Assembly: GCA_046566095.1 (NCBI GenBank)
Contig: JBKHXI010000152.1
Span: 1 to 16,224 of the forward strand
Direction of reading: 5' to 3'
Source: CAMPJU01 sp046566095
GTDB taxonomy: Bacteria; Pseudomonadota; Gammaproteobacteria; Xanthomonadales; Xanthomonadaceae
Length of the DNA: 16,224 nucleotides
A program made the translations under genes and the position numbers. The notes below the pieces were generated by a model. It was not told the origin of the DNA. It saw only the letters and a program-made list of their open reading frames with translations, and made no database searches. Shown piece by piece: positions 11,307 through 16,224 of the stretch (within the stretch, counting starts at the first letter, position 1; each line of letters begins with the position of its first letter).

Positions 11307-12194
11307 TCAGCCGGCGCTTTCGCAGTAGCCCTGGCGGAACTCCAGGGCCTTGGGCATCCAGGACTGCAGGTTCTGGATCCGGGTGCCCGGGTTGGGGTGG
11401 GTGGAGGCGAATTCCGGCTGCGACTGGCCGCCGCTGGCCTGGGCCATGCGCTCCCACAGCGGCACCGCCTCGCGCGGGTCGAAGCAGGCCGCGGCCATCA
11501 GCATCAACCCGACGTAATCGGCCTCGGTCTCGTGCTTGCGCGCGTACGGCAGCGCGCGGCCGTAGCCGTACACGGCCATCACCATCTGCATCTGCTGCGG
11601 GTCCATGCCGCTGGCGGCGCCGGCCATCTGCCCGATCTGCGCCAGCTTCTGCTCGGTCATGCGCTGGGCGCCGTGGCGCTGCAGGGCGTGCGCGATCTCG
11701 TGGCCCATCACCGCGGCCATCGCGTCCTCGTTCTGCGCGACCGGCACCAGCCCGGTGTAGACCGCCATCTTGCCCCCCGGCAGGGCGAAGGCGTTGACCT
11801 GGTCGGAGTCGAGCACCGCCACGTCCCAGTCGAAGCCGGCCGCGAAGTTCTGCGGCTGCAGGCCCTGCTCGGCCGCCAGCGCGGCTTCCACCTCGTCGAT
11901 CCGGTCGACCAGGCGCGCGGCGATCGAGCGGATCTGGCGGGCGATCTGCGCGTCCGGATCCACCGGCCGCTCCTGCGCCAGGATCTCCCGGTAGGCCTGC
12001 AGGCCGAGCGCTTCCTCGTCCTCGGCCGACAGGTTCCTGTCGATCAGCACCTTCTCCCCGGTGTAGGGATCGACCGTCTGGTTGGAGAACCAGTAGTAGG
12101 CGGCATAGCCGGCGAACAGCAGCAGCACCCACCAGCGGATGCCGCCGAAACCGCGGCGGCCGGCGGGGCGTCGACCGGTGGGATTCTGTCTCAT
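11307..12194 (-). CDS. M48-family membrane-anchored zinc metallopeptidase
   Basis: 295 aa. After a short basic N-terminus (RRPAGRRGFGGIR) there is one membrane segment (about 20-36, WWVLLLFAGYAAYYWF), so the protease domain probably faces the periplasm, held at the inner membrane. The zinc site is HEIAH (165-169) with Glu222 in the ETEAD motif as third ligand; NAFALPGGKMAVYTGL (134-149) and the STHPNPGTRIQNL block (264-276) are typical of the LoiP/BepA/Oma1 branch of M48. The domain covers about 80-290. The start at 12194 has GGAG seven bases upstream. It lies 88 nt after the lipoprotein gene at 12283-14124 on the same strand, likely one operon. Substrate unknown; envelope protein quality control is the family theme. 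Confidence 0.92.
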   Translation of the reverse strand: MRQNPTGRRPAGRRGFGGIRWWVLLLFAGYAAYYWFSNQTVDPYTGEKVLIDRNLSAEDEEALGLQAYREILAQERPVDPDAQIARQIRSIAARLVDRIDEVEAALAAEQGLQPQNFAAGFDWDVAVLDSDQVNAFALPGGKMAVYTGLVPVAQNEDAMAAVMGHEIAHALQRHGAQRMTEQKLAQIGQMAGAASGMDPQQMQMVMAVYGYGRALPYARKHETEADYVGLMLMAAACFDPREAVPLWERMAQASGGQSQPEFASTHPNPGTRIQNLQSWMPKALEFRQGYCESAG

Positions 12195-12282
12195 GCGATG
12201 GCTCCGGCTGGCGGTCTGGAAGCCGGCGGCCTGCCGGCGGGAAACGATGCCCGTGGACCCGCCGCGCGCAGGCCGGCGCGGC

Positions 12283-14124
12283 TCAGATCCCGCGCGCCAC
12301 CCGGAACCCGAGGCGGGCGTTGGTGGTGTCGGCGTCGGCCGACAGCCGCCAGGCCGAACGCGTCTGCGCCGGCGAGCTCGCCCAGGAGCCGCCGCGCAGC
12401 ACCCGCGTCCGGCAGCCCGGGTTGACCCAGGCCCCGCCGTCGGCCGGCGCGCGCCGGTAGCTGTCGTGCCAGCAGTCCGCCACCCACTCGCTGACATTGC
12501 CGGCCATGTCGTGAAGGCCGAATGCATTGGCCGCGAAGCTGGCCACCGGCGCCGGACCCCAGTAGCCGTCGCCGTAATCGGGGAAGGCGTTGCGCCAGTC
12601 GCGGCCGCCGGGCGAGCGGTCGCGGGCGCCGGTGAAGTTGCCGGCATTGGGCGGGGGCGTGTCGGCGTCGCCCCAGGGGAAGCGTCCCTGGTTGCCGGCG
12701 CGCAGGGCGTATTCGAATTCGGCCTCGCTCGGCAGCCGGTAGGCCTGCCCGGTCTGCTCCGCCAGCCATTGCGCGTAGGCCTCGGCGTCGCGCGCGCTGA
12801 CGTGCAGCACCGGCAGGTCGTCGGACGCCGGCGCGCCGGTGTAGTCGTGGCGCCAGTCCACCCCGCTGCGCCGCACCAGGCTGCCGCGGCGCTCGTCGTA
12901 GACGGTGGAATAGCCGCGGCGCTCGGCGCGGCTGCGGTGGCCGGTGGCCTCGGCGAAGCGCCGGAACTGGCCGACCGTGACCTCGGTCCGCGCCAGCGCG
13001 AAACCGCGGTCGAAGCGCACGTAATGCTGCGGCCGCTCGGCGTCGCTGGCGTCGGGCTCGCGCGGGCCGGCGCCCATGGTGAAACCGCCGTGCGGCACCA
13101 CCACCATCACCGGGCCGCGCCCGCCGCTGCGCATGCCGTCGGTGAAGGACTGGCCGGGACGGTACAGGCCGTAATGGGTGGCCAGGTCGATGCGCTCGCG
13201 CAGTTCGGCCGCGGCCGGGTCGCCGGGCTCGGCGATCTGCAGCAGTTCGTCCAGGTGCCGGCGCGCCTGGGCCAGGCCGTTGGGGCTGGTGGCCGCGGCG
13301 ATGCCCAGGTCGCGCAGGCGCCGCACCCGCGCGCCGCGTTCGGCGGCCACGCGCGCGCGCCCGGCCTCGACCGCCGGGCCGGCCCCGCCGCCCCGGACCG
13401 CGGCGGCGGCATCGAGCCAGCGCGCGGCCTCGTCGAACTCGGCCGCGCGCGCCGCCGCCACCGCGCGCTCCACCAGCGCCGCCTCGGCGTCGTCCAGGCC
13501 GCGCGCCGCGCGCACGCTGTCCGGGTCGCGTTCCAGCGCGGCGCGGAAATGCGCCAGCGCCCCGGCCTGGGTACCGTCCTCGCCGACCCGCCCGGCGGCC
13601 AGCTCGCGTTCGCCGGCCTCGTTGAGCGCCTCGACCTCGTCGTTGCGGTCGACCTGCTCGAGGAAGGCCAGCACGTCCTCGCGCCCGGGCCCGACCGTGC
13701 GCGCCACCGCCGCGATCCGGCGCGCGCGCCGCATCCGCTCCGGGTCGCTGTCGTCGCCCTCGAGCGCGGCCGCGCCCTGCGCCAGCAGCGCGGCCAGGGC
13801 CGCCTCCAGGCCCTGCGCCGCGCGCGCGTCGTCGGGATCCTGCCTGCGCAACGCGAGGTACAGCGGGATCGCGTCGCGCTCGCCGCCAAACAGCCGGCCT
13901 TCCGCCAGCGCGGCCGCGGCTTCCTCCAGCAGCGCCTCGCGCGAGGCCGCGTCGACCTCGACCGCCGGCGGGCGCCAGCCGGGCAGCGGCCGGTCCTCGC
14001 CGACCACCACGCTCGGCGTCGACGGCGGCGCCACGCCCTCGCCGCCGTCGGTGCCGCCCTCGGCCGGCTGCTCGCGCGCGCAGGCGCCGAGCAGGCAGGC
14101 GAAGGCCAGCGCCCGGAGCAGCAT
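12283..14124 (-). CDS. Lipoprotein with helical repeats and a cysteine-less SUMF1/FGE-type domain
   Basis: 613 aa. The N-terminus MLLRALAFACLLGAC is a lipoprotein signal with lipobox LGAC, lipidated at Cys15. Residues 16-55 form a Gly/Pro-rich linker. Residues about 60-320 are Ala- and Arg-rich helical repeats resembling TPRs. Residues about 336-613 form a formylglycine-generating-enzyme-like domain: VMVVVPHGGFTMGA, TEVTVGQFRRF, YRLPSEAEFEYALRAG, FGLHDMAGNVSEWVADCW, VLRGGSW and a final ARLGFRVAR. True FGEs have two active cysteines shortly after the RGGSW block; here that stretch reads ASSPAQTRSAWR with none, so formylglycine formation is not expected. The start at 14124 is chosen for the signal peptide; an ATG at 14202 is possible. 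Likely an outer-membrane or periplasmic binding or scaffold protein working with the adjacent M48 protease (inference). Confidence 0.88.
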   Translation of the reverse strand: MLLRALAFACLLGACAREQPAEGGTDGGEGVAPPSTPSVVVGEDRPLPGWRPPAVEVDAASREALLEEAAAALAEGRLFGGERDAIPLYLALRRQDPDDARAAQGLEAALAALLAQGAAALEGDDSDPERMRRARRIAAVARTVGPGREDVLAFLEQVDRNDEVEALNEAGERELAAGRVGEDGTQAGALAHFRAALERDPDSVRAARGLDDAEAALVERAVAAARAAEFDEAARWLDAAAAVRGGGAGPAVEAGRARVAAERGARVRRLRDLGIAAATSPNGLAQARRHLDELLQIAEPGDPAAAELRERIDLATHYGLYRPGQSFTDGMRSGGRGPVMVVVPHGGFTMGAGPREPDASDAERPQHYVRFDRGFALARTEVTVGQFRRFAEATGHRSRAERRGYSTVYDERRGSLVRRSGVDWRHDYTGAPASDDLPVLHVSARDAEAYAQWLAEQTGQAYRLPSEAEFEYALRAGNQGRFPWGDADTPPPNAGNFTGARDRSPGGRDWRNAFPDYGDGYWGPAPVASFAANAFGLHDMAGNVSEWVADCWHDSYRRAPADGGAWVNPGCRTRVLRGGSWASSPAQTRSAWRLSADADTTNARLGFRVARGI

Positions 14125-14197
14125 GGCGACGCGAGTGTGCAAGCCGGGGCTGTGCAAGCTGCCTCCTGCGGGGCGGACCGACCCGCCCGGTCCGGCG

Positions 14198-14203
14198 ATC
14201 ATA
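14198..14203 (-). promoter_or_regulatory. -10 candidate TATGAT for the lipoprotein gene
   Basis: TATGAT on the minus strand lies 73 nt before the chosen ATG at 14124 and matches the consensus at 5 of 6 bases. No good -35 is seen. If transcription starts here, the alternative ATG at 14202 would be outside the mRNA, which supports the 14124 start. Two direct copies of TGTGCAAGC (14136-14144, 14151-14159) lie in the leader. Confidence 0.4.
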
Positions 14204-14238
14204 GCCAATCGCCCGCCTGCGACCGGCGCGGCATCTGC

Positions 14239-14244
14239 TATGTT
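14239..14244 (+). promoter_or_regulatory. -10 candidate TATGTT for rnd
   Basis: TATGTT lies 27 nt before the rnd GTG start, in the 147-nt region divergent to the lipoprotein gene. It matches the consensus at 4 of 6 positions with no clear -35. The two -10 candidates here are 35 nt apart on opposite strands, so the promoters would overlap back to back. Confidence 0.35.
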
Positions 14245-14271
14245 CGCCCGCCGCCCGCCCTGCGACGCCCC

Positions 14272-15408
14272 GTGCCCGACTGGATCTCCGACCCCGCCGC
14301 CCTCGGCGCCCGCCTCGCCGCCGCCCGCCCCGACCGGGTCGGGCTGGACACCGAGTTCATCCGCGAGCGCACCTACTGGCCGAAGCTGGCGCTGGTGCAG
14401 CTGGCCTTCCGCGACGCCGACGGCAGCGCCGCCATCGTCCTGGCCGACCCACTGGCGCCCGGCATGCCGGAAGCGCTCGCGGCGCTGCTGGCCGACCCGG
14501 CGGTGCTGAAGGTGATGCACAGCCCCAGCGAGGACCTGGTCGCGCTGGGACGCGGATGCGGCGCGCTGCCGGCGCCGCTGTTCGACACCCAGGCCGCGGC
14601 CGCGCTGGCCGGGTTCGGCGCCGGCATGGGCTACCAGCGGCTGGTGGAACAGCTCGCCGGCATCGTGCTGCGCAAGGGCGAGACCCGCTCGGACTGGCTG
14701 CGGCGGCCGTTGTCGCCGGCGCAGCTGGAGTACGCCGCCGACGACGTGCGCCACCTGTTCGCGCTGCACGACGCGCTGGCGCCGAAGCTGCGCGAACTCG
14801 GGCGCCTGGCCTGGCTGGCGGAGGACAGCGTCCGCATCCTGGAAGCCGCGGCCGACGACGCCGGCGACCCCTGGCCGCACCTGTCGATGCGCAGCGCCCA
14901 GTACCTGGATGCCGACGCCCAGCGCCGGCTGCTGCGGCTGCTGCGCTGGCGCGACGCCCAGGCCCGCGCCAGCGACCGCCCGCGCAGCTGGATCCTCGAC
15001 AACGAGCTGGCGGCCGCGCTCGCCCGCAAGCCGCCGGCCGACCGCGGCGCCCTGCGGGCGCAGCTGGAAGCCACGCCGAAGGCGCCGCGCGCGCTGGCCG
15101 ACGCGCTCTGGCAAGCGCTGGCCACGCCGCTGCCCGACGAGGATGCGATGCCGCTGGCCCGCGACGCCGACGCCGACAAGGCGATCCTGCGCCGGCTGCA
15201 GGACGCGGTCGCCGCGCGCAGCGCCGAACTCGGCCTGCCCGACGGCGTGCTCGCCTCGCGCCGGCTGCTGCAGGCCCTGCTCGACCGCCGCGCCGCGGGC
15301 GACAACGCCTGGCCCGACGCCCTGCAGGGCTGGCGCCGCGCCGCGCTCGAGCCGCAGCTGGCCCCGCTGCTGGCGCCGGGGCTGGCGCCCGCCCCGGGCC
15401 AGGGCTAA
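14272..15408 (+). CDS. rnd: Ribonuclease D
   Basis: 378 aa. RNase D is a 3'-to-5' exonuclease that trims tRNA precursors and other small RNAs. The DEDDy exonuclease domain (about 1-180) shows all catalytic residues: Asp26 and Glu28 in GLDTEFIRERTYWPKLALVQ, Asp88 in HSPSEDL, and Tyr154 with Asp158 in EYAADDVRHL. An HRDC domain follows (about 205-285) and a second helical region completes the protein. I chose the GTG at 14272 (VPDWISDPAALGARL) because family members begin with this PDWI-type N-terminus and no in-frame ATG is near; the Shine-Dalgarno is poor. The frame is open far upstream but antisense to the lipoprotein gene. The stop TAA is only 15 nt before a tRNA-Ala gene. Confidence 0.94.
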   Translation: MPDWISDPAALGARLAAARPDRVGLDTEFIRERTYWPKLALVQLAFRDADGSAAIVLADPLAPGMPEALAALLADPAVLKVMHSPSEDLVALGRGCGALPAPLFDTQAAAALAGFGAGMGYQRLVEQLAGIVLRKGETRSDWLRRPLSPAQLEYAADDVRHLFALHDALAPKLRELGRLAWLAEDSVRILEAAADDAGDPWPHLSMRSAQYLDADAQRRLLRLLRWRDAQARASDRPRSWILDNELAAALARKPPADRGALRAQLEATPKAPRALADALWQALATPLPDEDAMPLARDADADKAILRRLQDAVAARSAELGLPDGVLASRRLLQALLDRRAAGDNAWPDALQGWRRAALEPQLAPLLAPGLAPAPGQG

Positions 15409-15411
15409 ACT
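15406..15411 (+). promoter_or_regulatory. Possible tRNA promoter -10 TAAACT overlapping the rnd stop
   Basis: TAAACT includes the rnd TAA stop and lies 12 nt before the tRNA 5' end, the right distance for a short precursor leader. A GC-rich discriminator (CCGCCC, 15414-15419) follows, as is common at stringently controlled stable-RNA promoters. No convincing -35 is seen in the coding sequence upstream, so read-through from rnd is the alternative. Confidence 0.3.
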
Positions 15412-15423
15412 TCCGCCCTTCGT

Positions 15424-15499
<76 letters not shown>

Positions 15500-15520
15500 C
15501 GAACTTCAGGCACGAACCCG

Positions 15521-15550
15521 GGGCCGCGAGCGATCGCGGCCCTTTTTCTT
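15521..15550 (+). terminator. Intrinsic terminator after tRNA-Ala
   Basis: A perfect 8-bp GC-rich stem, 15521-15528 with 15535-15542 (GGGCCGCG / CGCGGCCC), has a 6-nt loop and is followed by TTTTTCTT. It is the only textbook Rho-independent terminator I see in the window, 21 nt after the tRNA CCA end. It would end both a tRNA transcript and any rnd read-through. Confidence 0.92.
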
Positions 15551-15620
15551 CAGCGCTTGCTGTTGGCACGCAGCGCTCCTCCCGAAAGCGCCCCGGTCAC
15601 CGCCCTGTCATTCACCCCCC

Positions 15621-15685
15621 CTGTCATCCTGAGCGAAGCGGAGGATCTGCTTAGAGCGGATTCCTCACTGCGTTCGGAATGACAG
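15621..15685. repeat. GTCATCCCGAGCG-type inverted repeat overlapping a gene end
   Basis: Left arm 15621-15651 (CTGTCATCCTGAGCGAAGCG, then GAGGATCTGCT) and right arm 15654-15685 (GAGCGGATTCCTCACTGCGT, then TCGGAATGACAG) form an imperfect palindrome with a 2-nt spacer. The right arm contains the stop codon of the leftward gene at 15665-16224. The 15551-15620 stretch before it holds nothing I recognise. Confidence 0.88.
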
Positions 15686-16224
15686 CGCGCTGGTGTGTCC
15701 ACCCATCGCCAGCGCCGCCTCCAGCAGTGGCTTGGCCCAGCCGGGCGTGCGCGCGAGCGACTCGACATCGGTGGGCCACACCAACGTGCCGGACTTCATC
15801 TCCGCCACCAGCAGCGGATCGGGAATGGGCTCGCCGGGAGCGGCCTCGGCGCTGTTGTCGTAGACCTGCAGGTGCGCCAGGCGGGGCATCAGCGCGATCA
15901 GGTTGCGCAGCGCGGCCGGGTAGCGTTCGCGGATCCTGGCTTCGGGGATGTCGTGCCCGCCGGCGGCGACGCGCGCCTGGACGCGCGCGATGTGCAGTTC
16001 CGGGGACTCGAGGCCGCAGAACCACATCAGCACGTCGTGGGTCGCGCAAGCGGCCTCGATCCTGGCCGGCACGGTGCGCCCGCCCAGGGTGGTCTCGAAG
16101 GCGAAGTTCGCGCCTGCGGCGAGCGCCTGGTCCAGCCGCCGCATGCCCTCGTGCCATGCGGCGGCGTTGGCCTGCACCTGGTCGCCGAGGTATCGCGGGC
16201 AAGGCCCGCTCCTGCGAACAGCTG
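15665..16224 (-). pseudogene. C-terminal part of a zeta-toxin-like P-loop kinase, probably disrupted
   Basis: The frame is open from the window edge to TGA at 15667-15665. The recognisable protein starts near QANAAAWHEGMRRLDQAL and includes FAFETTLGGRT, LMWFCGLESPELHIARVQAR, AAGGHDIPEARIRERYPAAL and LQVYDNS, the pattern of zeta-toxin/UDP-GlcNAc-kinase-like ATPases after their Walker A part. About 40-60 residues with the P-loop are expected before this. Instead the upstream 16193-16216 is a REP element that this frame reads through. A GTG at 16177 gives a 170-aa product with no P-loop, which should be inactive. The last residues (SFRTQ) and the stop come from the repeat at 15654-15685. The real gene could still continue beyond the window with the REP in frame, so truncation is likely but not proven. 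Confidence 0.65.
16193..16216. repeat. Single REP element with GCAGGAGC head
   Basis: Read on the minus strand it is CGCAGGAGCGGGCCTTGCCC followed by GCGA, with an internal stem 16195-16200/16204-16209 (GCGGGC / GCCCGC). The head and the CTTG loop resemble the arms at 11226-11296 with a changed stem. A partner arm may lie outside the window. Confidence 0.75.

Noticed and set aside
12283..13290. Functional formylglycine-generating enzyme or EgtB/PvdO-type oxygenase
   Set aside because: The fold motifs are present but the active-site cysteines are absent, so no catalytic call is justified.
12139..15408. Very long rightward open frame covering the lipoprotein and rnd regions as one protein
   Set aside because: Only 14272-15408 shows protein-family motifs (RNase D). 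The upstream part is the antisense of the lipoprotein and M48 genes, open because stops are rare in GC-rich DNA.

Overview
The window is very GC-rich gammaproteobacterial DNA with the gene content of the Xanthomonadaceae/Lysobacteraceae (Lysobacter, Luteimonas or Pseudoxanthomonas-like). The pointers are a UbiG of xanthomonad type beside a TRZ/ATZ hydrolase, an efp/epmB divergon next to a FimX-type protein, GluQ, a phaB/phaR cluster, and many intergenic repeats with a GTAGGAGC head. It reads as chromosomal core sequence. I see no phage, plasmid, transposase or CRISPR genes. The species cannot be named from sequence alone.

Layout. 1-3291, all leftward: a repeat arm, ubiG (ubiquinone methyltransferase) with a broken duplicate of its own 5' end upstream, a REP pair, a methylthioadenosine/S-adenosylhomocysteine deaminase-like hydrolase, a repeat array, and efp. 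3428-6782, rightward: epmB, which makes the beta-lysine for EF-P, then a degenerate REC-PAS-GGDEF-EAL protein recognised as FimX (c-di-GMP receptor for type IV pili). 6930-7829, leftward: htpX, divergent from gluQ (7902-8816, rightward). 8975-11196, rightward: two acetoacetyl-CoA reductase paralogues flanking phaR, the PHA-responsive repressor. 11307-14124, leftward: a lipoprotein with a sulfatase-modifying-factor fold that lacks the catalytic cysteines, followed by a membrane-anchored M48 protease. 14272-15550, rightward: rnd (RNase D), tRNA-Ala(CGC) and a clear intrinsic terminator. 15665-16224, leftward: the C-terminal part of a zeta-toxin-like kinase, invaded by repeats at both ends.

Functional links: EpmB supplies the modification of EF-P Lys34. 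The two reductases and PhaR point to polyhydroxybutyrate metabolism, although no PHA synthase lies in the window. RNase D, a tRNA 3'-end exonuclease, is encoded 15 nt ahead of a tRNA gene. Two M48 proteases (HtpX and the second M48 protein) suggest envelope quality control.

There is no obvious new defence or mobile system. The most unusual features are the ubiG head duplication, whose small upstream ORF ends in a stop overlapping the ubiG start; the phaB paralogue pair with opposite predicted cofactor preference; the cysteine-less SUMF1 lipoprotein; and the density of two repeat families that invade gene ends.
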